Assembly: GCF_001558155.1 (NCBI RefSeq)
Contig: NZ_LOAS01000003.1
Location: forward strand, 124,001-188,000
Length of the DNA: 64,000 bases
DNA from: Aliiruegeria sabulilitoris
Lineage (GTDB): Bacteria; Pseudomonadota; Alphaproteobacteria; Rhodobacterales; Rhodobacteraceae
Direction of reading: 5' to 3'
This document shows, piece by piece, positions 53,223-62,039 of the stretch. The first letter of the stretch is position 1. Each line of letters begins with the position of its first letter. The notes under the pieces were generated by a model. That model saw only the letters and a program-made list of their open reading frames with translations. It did no database searches and had not been told where the DNA came from. A program made the translations under genes and the position numbers.

Positions 53223-54584
53223 ATGGCAAAAACCCAGTCCTTTACCTGTTCGTCCTGTGGCGCAAAGCACCCGCGCTGGTCGGGGCGTTGCGACGCCTGC
53301 AGCGCCTGGAACACCATCGTCGAGGAGGCGCCGCTTACGGCCGGACCCAGCAAGAAGACGCTTGGCGGCAAGGGGCGGTCGATCGAGCTGTTGGACCTTG
53401 CGGCCGAGGAAGCGCCCCCCCCGCGCACCTGTTCGGGGATGGACGAACTGGACCGCGTGCTGGGCGGCGGGTTGGTGCCGGCCTCGGCGACGCTGGTGGG
53501 CGGCGATCCGGGTATCGGCAAGTCGACGCTCCTGTTGCAGGCGGCGGCGAAGTTCGCCGGGGCGGGGCTATCGGTTGTCTACGTGTCGGGCGAGGAGGCC
53601 AGTGCCCAGGTGCGGATGCGCGCGCAGCGGCTGGGGCTGGGGGATGCGAAGGTCCGGCTTGCCGCCGAGACCAACCTGCGCGACATCCTGACGACGCTCG
53701 ACAGGGAACGCCCGCAGCTTGCCATCATCGATTCGATTCAGACCATGTGGGCCGACAATGTGGAGGCCGCGCCGGGGTCCGTGAGCCAGGTGCGCTCGGC
53801 CGCGCATGAATTGGTGAGCTTTGCGAAAAGGCGCGGAACGTCGGTTGTGCTCGTCGGCCATGTCACCAAGGACGGCCAGATCGCCGGTCCGCGCGTGGTG
53901 GAACACATGGTGGACACGGTGCTCTATTTCGAGGGCGAGCGCGGCCACCAGTTCCGCATTCTGCGGGCGGTGAAAAACCGTTTCGGACCTGCCGACGAGA
54001 TCGGCGTTTTCGAGATGACGGGGCGCGGGCTGGCCGAGGTGGCCAACCCTTCGGCGCTTTTCCTGTCGGACCGGGAGACGCGGGCGCCAGGGGCGGTGGT
54101 CTTTGCCGGTGTCGAGGGCACGCGCCCGGTTCTGGTGGAATTCCAGGCCCTTGTCGCGCCGTCGCCCACGCCGCAGGCCCGTCGGACGGTGGTTGGCTGG
54201 GATGGCAGCCGGCTGGCGATGATCCTGGCGGTGCTGGAGGCACGCTGCGGCATCCCCTTTGCCGGGCTCGATGTCTACCTGAACGTCGCGGGTGGTTTGC
54301 GGGTGAGCGAACCCGCCGCGGACCTCGCCGTTGCGGCGGCTTTGTTGTCGGCGCGCGAGGATGCAGCCCTGCCCGCGGACATGGTCGTCTTCGGCGAGAT
54401 CAGTCTCAGTGGCGCCCTGCGTCCGGTCAGCCAGACAGAAAACAGGTTGAAAGAGGCGCAAAAACTTGGTTTCTCGCAGGCGACGTTACCGGAACGGTCC
54501 GCCGGATCCATTCCGAAGGGCGTTACGGTCTGCCAGATGAACGATCTGGCAACCTTTGTGGGTGAAATATTCGGCGCGGGCTAG
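53223..54584 (+). CDS. radA: DNA repair ATPase RadA (Sms)
   Basis: A 453-residue RecA-like motor that promotes branch migration during recombination. The zinc finger has C9, C12, C23 and C26 (CSSCG...CDAC). Walker A GDPGIGKST lies at 94-102, and the RadA-specific KNRFG is near residue 257. The C-terminal third is a Lon-protease-like domain (GLDVYLNVAGGLRVSEPAADLAVAAAL, shortened: VAGGLRVSEPAADLAVAAA). Domain order and length are standard. Confidence 0.96.
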   Translation: MAKTQSFTCSSCGAKHPRWSGRCDACSAWNTIVEEAPLTAGPSKKTLGGKGRSIELLDLAAEEAPPPRTCSGMDELDRVLGGGLVPASATLVGGDPGIGKSTLLLQAAAKFAGAGLSVVYVSGEEASAQVRMRAQRLGLGDAKVRLAAETNLRDILTTLDRERPQLAIIDSIQTMWADNVEAAPGSVSQVRSAAHELVSFAKRRGTSVVLVGHVTKDGQIAGPRVVEHMVDTVLYFEGERGHQFRILRAVKNRFGPADEIGVFEMTGRGLAEVANPSALFLSDRETRAPGAVVFAGVEGTRPVLVEFQALVAPSPTPQARRTVVGWDGSRLAMILAVLEARCGIPFAGLDVYLNVAGGLRVSEPAADLAVAAALLSAREDAALPADMVVFGEISLSGALRPVSQTENRLKEAQKLGFSQATLPERSAGSIPKGVTVCQMNDLATFVGEIFGAG

Positions 54585-54625
54585 GCGTCGCAAAAGAAAC
54601 TGTCCCGGGGCAGGAAGGCAAGCGC

Positions 54626-55228
54626 ATGGAAGGCTTCACTATCGTTGACGGCGGCGTTGCGGTCATCATTCTCTTCTCGGCGATTCTCGCCTATTCGCGC
54701 GGCTTCGTCCGCGAGGCGCTCGCCATTGCCGGCTGGATCGCCGCGGCCGTACTCGCCTATATCTTCGCGCCGCAGGCCGAACCGCTGGTGCGCGAGATCC
54801 CGGTGCTGAGCGATTTCCTCGACAATTGCACGGCGTCCACCATCGCCGCCTTTGCCGCTGTCTTCGCCCTTGCGCTGATTGTCTTTGCGCTCTTTACCCC
54901 GGTCTTCTCATCGCTGGTGCAACGCTCGGCGCTCAACGCGATCGACCAGGGGCTCGGATTCCTCTTTGGCGTGCTGCGCGGCATGCTGCTGGTGGTGATT
55001 GCGCTGGTGATCTACGAGTTCGCCGTGGGCGCGGAGGGCATCGACATGGTCGATCAGAGCCGTTCGGCGCAGGTCTTTGCCTCGATGAAGGACAGCGTGA
55101 GCGGCGAGATCGCGGATCAGGAGACAGCGCTTGCCTGGCTCACCGACAAGTTCGAATCGCTGATCGACCAGTCCTGTGGTACCGGCAGCACTCCCGCAGC
55201 CGCACCCGCGCCGACCAACGCGAACTGA
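54626..55228 (+). CDS. cvpA: CvpA family membrane protein
   Basis: A 200-residue protein with four transmembrane helices in the first ~135 residues (about 7-25, 28-48, 65-88 and 105-128), followed by a soluble tail. SRGFVREALAIAGWIAA near residue 23 is the CvpA signature. The cvpA-purF adjacency is conserved from E. coli to alphaproteobacteria; the family is tied to envelope homeostasis, and colicin V in E. coli. It is separated from purF by a terminator, so the two may not be strictly co-transcribed. Confidence 0.9.
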   Translation: MEGFTIVDGGVAVIILFSAILAYSRGFVREALAIAGWIAAAVLAYIFAPQAEPLVREIPVLSDFLDNCTASTIAAFAAVFALALIVFALFTPVFSSLVQRSALNAIDQGLGFLFGVLRGMLLVVIALVIYEFAVGAEGIDMVDQSRSAQVFASMKDSVSGEIADQETALAWLTDKFESLIDQSCGTGSTPAAAPAPTNAN

Positions 55229-55255
55229 TCTTTTCGACACATCGCGGAGAATTTA

Positions 55256-55287
55256 CCCCGGCTGTCCTTGGGCATGCCGGGGATTTT
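55256..55287 (+). terminator. Terminator between cvpA and purF
   Basis: The stem CCCCGGC (55256-55262) / GCCGGGG (55276-55282) has a 13-base loop and is followed by ATTTTC. Confidence 0.7.
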
Positions 55288-55475
55288 CGTTCGGATTCCC
55301 CCTCGAATTACGGATTTGAAAAAGTCAGCCGGATGTTCTGGCCCCGTGAGCGGCAGCCCGCCGGTGGCAGTGAGGCAGCCTGCGGGCCGGGAACCATGAC
55401 AAAGGGATGACACCTGAGGTATAAGCCCGTAAAGAGGCGGCGCACCTCACCGCCGGATTCGGAGCCCACCGTAAA

Positions 55476-56963
55476 ATGTCTGACGCGCTCGAAAACGCGA
55501 AGCCGTTCCATGCCCACCCGTTCGATGATGACAAGCTCCGCGAAGAATGCGGCGTCTACGGTGTCATCGGCGTGGTGGATGCCGCCAATTTCGTCGCCCT
55601 CGGCCTGCACGCGCTGCAGCATCGGGGCCAGGAGGCGGGCGGGATCGTCACTCATAACCACGGGACGGGATTCCACTCGGCGCGCCGCTTCGGCTATGTA
55701 CGGGACAATTTCACCAGCGCGAAACTGATGGAGACGCTGCCGGGCGAGCTCGGGATCGGCCATGTCCGTTATTCCACCGCCGGCTCGAAAGGGCGCACCG
55801 AGATTCGCGACGTGCAGCCGTTTTTCGGTGAGTTCTCCATGGGCGGCGCGGCGATTGCCCATAACGGCAACATCACCAATGCTGAGGCGCTGCGGCGCGA
55901 GCTGATCGAACGCGGCTCGATCTTCCAGTCCGGTTCGGACAGCGAATGCATCATCCACCTGATGGCCCGCTCGCTTCAGCGCGACATTCCCGAGCGGATG
56001 AAGGACGCGCTGCGCCGGGTCGAGGGGGCTTTCTCGGTGGTTGCCATGACCCGCACCAAGCTGATCGGTGTGCGCGACCCGCTGGGCGTGCGTCCGCTGG
56101 TGCTGGGGCGGATCGGCGATGGCTGGGTCATCAGCTCGGAGACCTGCGCGCTGGATATCATTGGCGCCGAGTTCGTGCGCGAGATCGAGCCGGGCGAGAT
56201 GGTCGTGATCTCGCCGGAGAAGGGCGTGACGAGCCACCGCCCCTTCGAGACGCGCCAATCGCGCTTCTGCATCTTCGAACATGTCTATTTCTCCCGTCCC
56301 GATTCCATTCTCGGCGGCCGCTCGGTTTACGAGACGCGCCGACAGATCGGCGTGGAACTGGCGCGCGAGAACCCGGTCGATGCCGATCTGGTCTGCCCGG
56401 TGCCCGACAGCGGCACGCCCGCGGCGATCGGCTTCAGCCAGGAGAGCGGTATCCCCTATGCGATGGGGATCATCCGCAACCAGTATATGGGCCGGACCTT
56501 CATCGAGCCCTCCGAGCAGATCCGCAACATGGGTGTGCGGCTCAAGCTGAACGTGAACCGGGCGTTGATCGCGGGCAAACGGGTGATCCTGGTGGACGAC
56601 TCGGTGGTGCGCGGCACGACGAGCCGCAAGATCAAGGAAATGATCCTCGACGCCGGTGCCAAGGAGGTGCATTTCCGCATCGCCTCGCCGCCGACAGCCT
56701 GGCCCTGTTTCTACGGCGTGGACACGCCGAAGCGCGAGAAACTGCTTGCCGCGACCATGTCCGAGGAGGAGATGCGAGAGCATCTCGCGGTGGACAGCCT
56801 CAAGTTCATCTCCCTTGACGGGCTCTACCGGGCCGTCGGCCAGGGTGAAGGGCGCGACAGCAATTGCCCGAAATATTGCGATGCGTGCTTCTCGGGCGAA
56901 TACCCGGTCGAGCCCTTCGACATGATCGAGCGCGGCTTCAAGCTGAAGACAGCGGCGGAGTGA
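55476..56963 (+). CDS. purF: Amidophosphoribosyltransferase
   Basis: A 495-residue enzyme for the first committed step of purine synthesis, glutamine plus PRPP to phosphoribosylamine. The mature glutaminase nucleophile is C25 (EECGVYGV), implying removal of a 24-residue propeptide. The PRPP loop is VILVDDSVVRGTTSRK. Cysteines in SRFCIFEH, AWPCFYG and NCPKYCDACF fit the four that bind a 4Fe-4S cluster in Bacillus-type PurF, so this is the oxygen-sensitive form. No purine riboswitch was recognised upstream. Confidence 0.96.
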   Translation: MSDALENAKPFHAHPFDDDKLREECGVYGVIGVVDAANFVALGLHALQHRGQEAGGIVTHNHGTGFHSARRFGYVRDNFTSAKLMETLPGELGIGHVRYSTAGSKGRTEIRDVQPFFGEFSMGGAAIAHNGNITNAEALRRELIERGSIFQSGSDSECIIHLMARSLQRDIPERMKDALRRVEGAFSVVAMTRTKLIGVRDPLGVRPLVLGRIGDGWVISSETCALDIIGAEFVREIEPGEMVVISPEKGVTSHRPFETRQSRFCIFEHVYFSRPDSILGGRSVYETRRQIGVELARENPVDADLVCPVPDSGTPAAIGFSQESGIPYAMGIIRNQYMGRTFIEPSEQIRNMGVRLKLNVNRALIAGKRVILVDDSVVRGTTSRKIKEMILDAGAKEVHFRIASPPTAWPCFYGVDTPKREKLLAATMSEEEMREHLAVDSLKFISLDGLYRAVGQGEGRDSNCPKYCDACFSGEYPVEPFDMIERGFKLKTAAE

Positions 56964-57042
56964 AAGCCGGATTGGCGCGGACATGGCACCGGGCCTGACC
57001 GCCCGACCGCACGGTTTCGCATCCACGCAGGGGGCTTGCCGC

Positions 57043-57182
57043 TGAGCAAAGCTCATGCGGCGATGGCAGCGCTTCGCGCTGTGTGCCTGCGGCACGGAGC
57101 CATACTTCAGTTTCCAGCATGGGCCCAACGGCGCGCGCGTAGCGCGCGCCACCCCCAACGGGAGGAGCGCATCTTCGATGCG
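57043..57182. repeat. Array of short perfect hairpins between purF and an SLC13 gene
   Basis: Successive stems are GAGC-AAA-GCTC (57044-57054), CAGCGC-TTC-GCGCTG (57067-57081), GTGCC-TGC-GGCAC (57083-57095), GGCGCGCGC-GTA-GCGCGCGCC (57130-57150) and CGCATC-TTC-GATGCG (57168-57182). Loops are all three bases. The last two resemble, in reverse complement, the hairpins upstream of selD. The 270-base convergent gap contains no gene. Confidence 0.6.
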
Positions 57183-57233
57183 GCGAGGACGGGCGGGAGC
57201 GCCCCTGTCCGGCTACCGGCCCCGGGGGGCGTT

Positions 57234-59045
57234 TCAGAACGGGAAGATCATCGGAATCAGGAAAAGCGTGGTTGCAGCCACCAATAATGTCATCGGCAGG
57301 CCGCATTTCAGGAAGTCGATGAACTTGTAGCCGCCCGGATTGACCACCAATGTCACCACGGGCGAGGAGACCGGCGAAGCGAACCCGGCCGAGCCTGCCA
57401 CCAGCACCGCGATGGCCATCGGCATCGGCGACACCCCCATCGACAGAGCTGCGTTGACCGCGATGGGCGCCACCAGCACCAGCGTTGCCGTGTTCGACAG
57501 GATCCAGCTCAGCGTCATTGTCAGGAAGAACATGGCAAACATCACCGCGCGCGGGTTTTCCTCGCCGGCGATGCCGATCAGCCCGTTCACGATCATGTCC
57601 GTGCCGCCCGTCTTGTCGAGCGCGGTGGCCAGCGGCAGCATGCCCGCGATCAGCACCAGCGTGTCCAGCTTGATCGAGCGATAGGCCTGGTTGGTCGATA
57701 CGGTTCCGGTCAGAACGGCGGCGATGGCTGCGAGTATGACGGCGATGGTGATCGACATGCCGCCGAGCGAGACCCCGATCATCGCGAAGAGGATGATCAT
57801 CGCGATCCAGAGCTTGTTCGAATTGGGCACCGAGAGCGAGCGCTCATGCGGCTCTTCGAGGATCACGAAATCGCGGCTTCGGCGGTTGATCCGGTCGAGC
57901 CGTGTCCATTTGCCAGCCACCAGCAACCGGTCGCTCTTGCGCAGTTTCTCCAGCTCGAAGTCCAGAACCGGCTCTGAGCCGCGCTTGAGCGCCAGAACCT
58001 CCAGCCCGTAGGTGGAGCGGAATTCCAGGTCCTCGATGGTCTGGCCCAGCACGCTCGCCTCGGGGTGGATCATCACTTCCATGATGCCCAGGGTGTCGAT
58101 CCAGGCGTTCATGTCGTCATAGAAGCTGCCGACATGATCGAGCCCGGGCCGGTCGCGGAAGGCAGCGATTTGGGCTTCGGTCCCCGTCACCACGATCAGG
58201 TCGCCCGGCTGGAAATCCATTCCCGCCGAATAGAGCGTCGTATTGGCGTTGCCGCGTGGGCCGCGGCGGCGGCGGGCGAGGATCCGTGGCGCGGAGAGCT
58301 CGAACTCGCGCGCGGCGGCCCCTTCATAGGCTTGCGAGAGCCGGATTACCTCGACCCGCTCGACGCCATGGTCGCGGTACATCTCGGCAAAGCTGCGGCT
58401 GCGGCTGCGCGGCTGGTCACCGCCATCTGCATATTTCGGTCCCAGAAGGTGACGCCCGACAAAGGCAAAGAACAGCACTGTTCCGGCCAGCACGATCAGG
58501 CCCACCAGCGAGAAGCTGAAAAAGCCCAGCGGTTCGCCGGTGGCATCGCGCAGCGCGTCCGACACGGCCAGGTTGCCCGGTGTGCCGATCAGCGTCAGCA
58601 TCCCCGAGAGCAGCGCGCCATAGGACATGGGCATCAAGAGCCGCGCCGCGTTGATTCCGGTGTCGCGCGCGATCCGCATCACGATGGGAATGAAGATCGC
58701 CACCACCGCTGTCGAGGACATGACCGATCCCAGCAGCGCCGCGCCGACGCAGAGCGGGATCATCAGCCGTACTTCGTCGCCCTTGCCCTGTTTCAGAATC
58801 AGGTCGCCCACGGTGCGCGCCACGCCCGTCCGGTCGAGCATTTCGCCGACCACGAAGAGGCCGGCCACCATGATGATGATCGTGGCGCCGAAGCCCGAGA
58901 CCGCCTCGGCCGGGGTCAGGATGCCGGTGAGGGCGAGCGTGACAAGCACGATCAGCGCGATCAGATCATAGCGGACCTTGTTCGACGCCATCATGATCGC
59001 GGTCAGTCCGATCAAGTAGAAAACAAGTGTTGCATCGCCTTGCAT
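57234..59045 (-). CDS. SLC13-family anion permease with TrkA-C domains (second copy)
   Basis: A 603-residue inner-membrane protein with the same layout as the permease at 3380-5155. N-terminal helices span ~5-205, with MLTLIGTPGNLAVSDALRDA near residue 145. Central RCK_C domains include PGDLIVVTGTEAQIAAF and VLGQTIEDLEFRSTYGLEVLALKRG (shortened: TIEDLEFRSTYGLEVLAL). The C-terminal helices end ~600 with FASPVSSPVVTLVVNPGGYK. GGAGG precedes the ATG at 59045. It is of the bacterial SLC13/'TrkA-C' type that often carries sulfate or organic acids; the substrate is open. Confidence 0.88.
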   Translation of the reverse strand: MQGDATLVFYLIGLTAIMMASNKVRYDLIALIVLVTLALTGILTPAEAVSGFGATIIIMVAGLFVVGEMLDRTGVARTVGDLILKQGKGDEVRLMIPLCVGAALLGSVMSSTAVVAIFIPIVMRIARDTGINAARLLMPMSYGALLSGMLTLIGTPGNLAVSDALRDATGEPLGFFSFSLVGLIVLAGTVLFFAFVGRHLLGPKYADGGDQPRSRSRSFAEMYRDHGVERVEVIRLSQAYEGAAAREFELSAPRILARRRRGPRGNANTTLYSAGMDFQPGDLIVVTGTEAQIAAFRDRPGLDHVGSFYDDMNAWIDTLGIMEVMIHPEASVLGQTIEDLEFRSTYGLEVLALKRGSEPVLDFELEKLRKSDRLLVAGKWTRLDRINRRSRDFVILEEPHERSLSVPNSNKLWIAMIILFAMIGVSLGGMSITIAVILAAIAAVLTGTVSTNQAYRSIKLDTLVLIAGMLPLATALDKTGGTDMIVNGLIGIAGEENPRAVMFAMFFLTMTLSWILSNTATLVLVAPIAVNAALSMGVSPMPMAIAVLVAGSAGFASPVSSPVVTLVVNPGGYKFIDFLKCGLPMTLLVAATTLFLIPMIFPF

Positions 59046-59424
59046 GGGGGCCTCCAAGGGCTGTCGCGGGCCGGAAACGGCCTGGGCCGTGCTTGATCCC
59101 TTGTAGCGTGCAGGGGCAAAAAGGTCAGCCATTCCGTAAGGAAGAATTGCAACCGCCCGGAACGATCCGCCTGATCCCGGGCAAGCGGCCTGCGCGACAA
59201 ACCGCCCAGTTCGGTTCGCTGCCGGGCGGGTTCCGGCTCATCACGCGGCCCGCGCGATCTCGTGACTTCCAACTGCGGGCCGGGCCGGATAGGTCCGCGG
59301 CGATCCCGCTAAACCGCGTTTGAGCACGCGCCCGGGAAGTTTTTTCATCATCGCTTTGTTTCGCCAAACCGTCCCTGCCTGAATGGGCCGGTCGCTGGCT
59401 GGACAATGCGCAACGAGGATCGTG
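59046..59424. other. Intergenic region, nothing recognised
   Basis: About 380 bases between divergent genes. I see no tRNA, terminator, strong promoter or coding signal. A T-rich stretch (TTTTTTCATCATCGCTTTG, 59341-59359) lies about 70 bases before the next gene and may be part of its promoter region. Confidence 0.3.
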
Positions 59425-59676
59425 ATGTCCGAGAATACGAAGGTCGCCAGTGCGGCCACGCAGAAAAACGAGATCGAGCTCGATCGGCTTGCCCTGATCG
59501 GCACATTTGGCACGGATGCCGAGCGCCATGCCCTGGTGCGCCATTCCTCCGGCCGGATCGAGAAGGTGAAGATGGGCGAAAAGGTGGCCGGCCGACGGAT
59601 CGTGGCCATCGGCAATGGCGAGATGTTCCTGCAAACCGGGTCGGGCACCCGGAAACTGGAAATGCCTGCGGGGTGA
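59425..59676 (+). CDS. Small conserved-looking protein, PilP/GspC-like beta domain
   Basis: An 83-residue protein without signal or membrane segment. The pattern ALIGTFGTDAERHALVRHSSGRIEKVKMGEKVAGRRIVAIGNGEMFLQ (shortened: LVRHSSGRIEKVKMGEKVAG) resembles the small beta domain of PilP and GspC, where a modified residue, G-D-K-V and V-x-x-I-G motifs recur. There is no pilus gene nearby. It lies 52 bases upstream of an SDR gene. The function is unknown. Confidence 0.65.
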   Translation: MSENTKVASAATQKNEIELDRLALIGTFGTDAERHALVRHSSGRIEKVKMGEKVAGRRIVAIGNGEMFLQTGSGTRKLEMPAG

Positions 59677-59728
59677 GGCCTGCGCCCTTTCACTTGACCT
59701 CCGCCCGTTGCCCGGTGCAGATGCGCGC

Positions 59729-60382
59729 ATGACCAAACTTGCCCTTGTTACCGGCGCCTCCCGTGGCCTTGGCTGTGCCATGGCCGAAGCGCTCGCGCCC
59801 GACTATCACGTCCTGGCTGTCTCACGCACCGTGGGCGGGCTGGAGGATCTCGACGACCGGATCAAGGCCCGGGGCGGCGAGGCGACGCTTGCGCCGCTCG
59901 ATGTGACCGATGACGGCGCGATGCAGCATCTGTGCCGTTCCGTGCATGAGCGGTGGGGCGGGCTCGATCTGTGGGTGCACACGGCGATCTATGCCGCGCC
60001 GCTGACGCCAACGAACATGATCGAGGGCAAGAGCTGGGACAGTTCCGTGGCCGTGAATATCGAGGCGACACGCCGCCTGATCGCCTATGTCTCGCCGCTT
60101 CTGCAGGCGCGCGAGGGCGCGAAGGCGGTCTTTCTCGACGATGATCGCGCCGGCCAGCCCTTCTTTGGCTGCTACGGGGCCACCAAGGCCGCGCAGATGG
60201 CGCTGGTGCGCAGTTGGCAGGCCGAAACCCGCCGCCACGGCCCACGCGTGACGATCCTGCAGCCGCAGGCCGTGCCGACGGCCGTTCGGGCGCGCTTTTT
60301 CCCTGGCGAGGACAAGAGCGCCTTGGTCGAGATCCCGCGCGAGGGCGCGCGGCTGGTCGACCTGATCCGGCAGGCGGACTGA
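59729..60382 (+). CDS. SDR-family NAD(P)-dependent oxidoreductase
   Basis: A 217-residue short-chain dehydrogenase-like protein. ALVTGASRGLGCAMAEAL (residues ~5-22) is the cofactor loop, and YGATKAAQ retains the catalytic Tyr and Lys. The expected serine about 13 residues before the tyrosine falls in VFLDDDRAG, where Asp replaces it, so activity may be modified. The ATG yields the standard N-terminus. It precedes surE by 143 bases. Confidence 0.82.
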   Translation: MTKLALVTGASRGLGCAMAEALAPDYHVLAVSRTVGGLEDLDDRIKARGGEATLAPLDVTDDGAMQHLCRSVHERWGGLDLWVHTAIYAAPLTPTNMIEGKSWDSSVAVNIEATRRLIAYVSPLLQAREGAKAVFLDDDRAGQPFFGCYGATKAAQMALVRSWQAETRRHGPRVTILQPQAVPTAVRARFFPGEDKSALVEIPREGARLVDLIRQAD

Positions 60383-60525
60383 CCGCGCCCTTGCGCCTTG
60401 CAAAAAAAGCGCAACGGCAACACTCCCGTACCGAGGCCGCGTGCGCGGGGCTTTCCCATGCCCCGCAGCTTGCTCCTCCCTGCGTGCCGCTCTAAAGCAG
60501 AAAACAGAATAATCGAGGGCGGTTC

Positions 60526-61314
60526 ATGCGTATTCTGATAACCAATGACGACGGAATAAACGCGGCCGGGCTCGATGTGCTCTACAGGATCGCGCATGAG
60601 GTCGCGGGCTCCGAGGGCGAGGTCTGGACCGTCGCGCCCGCTTTCGAGCAATCCGGCGTCGGCCATTGCATCAGCTACACCCACCCCACGATGATCGCCA
60701 AGCTGGGCGAGCGCCGCTACGCCGCCGAGGGCAGCCCCGCCGATTGCGTGCTGGCCGGGATATATGACGTGATGACGGACGGCAGGCCGGATCTGGTTCT
60801 TTCCGGCGTCAACCGGGGCAACAATTCGGGCGAGAACACGCTCTATTCCGGCACCGTGGGCGGCGCGATGGAGGCCGCGTTGCAGGGGCTTCCGGCAATC
60901 GCGCTGTCGCAATTCTACGGCCCCGGAAATGTCGATCTTGAGGATGAATACGAGGCCGCCACCGTGCATGGCGCAGCGCTTGTCCGCGACCTGCTGCAAA
61001 AGGGAGAGTGGGGCGACAAGGGCGGTTACTGCACCTTCTACTCGGTCAATTTCCCGCCCTTGCCGGCCGCCGAGGTCAAGGGGCGCGCCGTCACCGCCCA
61101 GGGCTTCCGGCCCGGCACGCGGTTCTCCGTGAAGCCGACCCGCGCACCCAACGGGCGGCGTTTCCTGTGGGTCGAGGGCGCGAAGCAGGATGTTGCCACC
61201 GGGCCGGGCACCGATGTGCAGGCCAATATCGATGGCTATATCTCGATCACGCCAATGCGGGCCGACCTGACGGCGCATGATCAGCTCGCAGGGCTGAAGG
61301 CCGTTCTGGAATGA
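60526..61314 (+). CDS. surE: 5'/3'-Nucleotidase SurE
   Basis: A 262-residue metal-dependent phosphatase acting on nucleoside monophosphates. ILITNDDG puts the metal-binding aspartates at 8 and 9. The S/N pair lies in [12 protein letters not shown] and [20 protein letters not shown]. The length is standard. Its end overlaps pcm (ATGA), the classic surE-pcm pairing linked to stationary-phase survival. Confidence 0.95.
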   Translation: MRILITNDDGINAAGLDVLYRIAHEVAGSEGEVWTVAPAFEQSGVGHCISYTHPTMIAKLGERRYAAEGSPADCVLAGIYDVMTDGRPDLVLSGVNRGNNSGENTLYSGTVGGAMEAALQGLPAIALSQFYGPGNVDLEDEYEAATVHGAALVRDLLQKGEWGDKGGYCTFYSVNFPPLPAAEVKGRAVTAQGFRPGTRFSVKPTRAPNGRRFLWVEGAKQDVATGPGTDVQANIDGYISITPMRADLTAHDQLAGLKAVLE

Positions 61315-61952
61315 GCTGGAGCGACGAACAGAAGATGCGGCTGCTCTTCGCGGTCCGCTCCAAGGGCGTGACGGACAAGGCCGTGCTGACGGCGATGGAA
61401 AAGATCGACCGCGGGCTCTTCGTGCAGGGGATCTTTGCCGATCGCGCCTATGACGACACACCGCTGCCGATCATTTGCGGGCAGACGATCTCGCAGCCAT
61501 CCGTTGTCGGGATCATGACCCAGGCGCTGGAAGTGGGCCCGCGCGACAAGGTGCTGGAGTTGGGAACCGGCTCGGGCTACCAGGCGGCGATCCTGTCGCA
61601 GCTTGCCCGCCGGGTCTATACCGTGGACCGTTTCAAGCGGCTGACCCAGCAGGCGCAGACGTTGTTCGACCAGCTCGGGCTGACCAATATCATCACCTTT
61701 TGCACCGATGGCAGCCACGGTTTGCCCGAACACGCGCCCTTTGATCGTATTATCGTGACCGCCGCCGCCGAGGACCCGCCCGGGCCGCTCTTGGCGCAGC
61801 TCAGGATCGGCGGTATCATGGTCGTGCCCGTGGGCCAGTCCGATGCCGTGCAAAGCCTGATCCGGGTGCGGCGGACGGAGGAGGGGTTCGACTATGACGA
61901 GCTTCTCAAGGTCCGTTTCGTGCCCTTGCTGGAAGGCCTCGGGCGAGAGTGA
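61311..61952 (+). CDS. pcm: Protein-L-isoaspartate O-methyltransferase
   Basis: A 213-residue SAM-dependent enzyme that starts repair of isoaspartyl residues in aged proteins. [19 protein letters not shown] contains the substrate-recognition serine of the family. [19 protein letters not shown] is the SAM-binding motif I. The end, FVPLLEG, is typical. It overlaps surE by 4 bases and is followed by the nlpD-like gene. Confidence 0.95.
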   Translation: MSWSDEQKMRLLFAVRSKGVTDKAVLTAMEKIDRGLFVQGIFADRAYDDTPLPIICGQTISQPSVVGIMTQALEVGPRDKVLELGTGSGYQAAILSQLARRVYTVDRFKRLTQQAQTLFDQLGLTNIITFCTDGSHGLPEHAPFDRIIVTAAAEDPPGPLLAQLRIGGIMVVPVGQSDAVQSLIRVRRTEEGFDYDELLKVRFVPLLEGLGRE

Positions 61953-62039
61953 ATGTTGCCGGCGGCCGGGTTTGGCCGCCACCCAGATAGTCCCCGGAGG
62001 CTCCGTAAAGAGGGCCCGGTATTCGAGGAGCCAGAGCAG

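Noticed and set aside
50654-53521. A very long open minus-strand frame (955 codons) as one protein
   Set aside because: The part beyond 51682 lies antisense to the SDR and PqiA-like genes and has no family features. Only the Hint-domain part from the ATG at 51682 is supported.
55340-55475. Structured region before purF as a purine riboswitch
   Set aside because: A weak GCCCGC/GCGGGC hairpin is present, but no purine-aptamer core could be matched and the T-rich terminator lies upstream of it.
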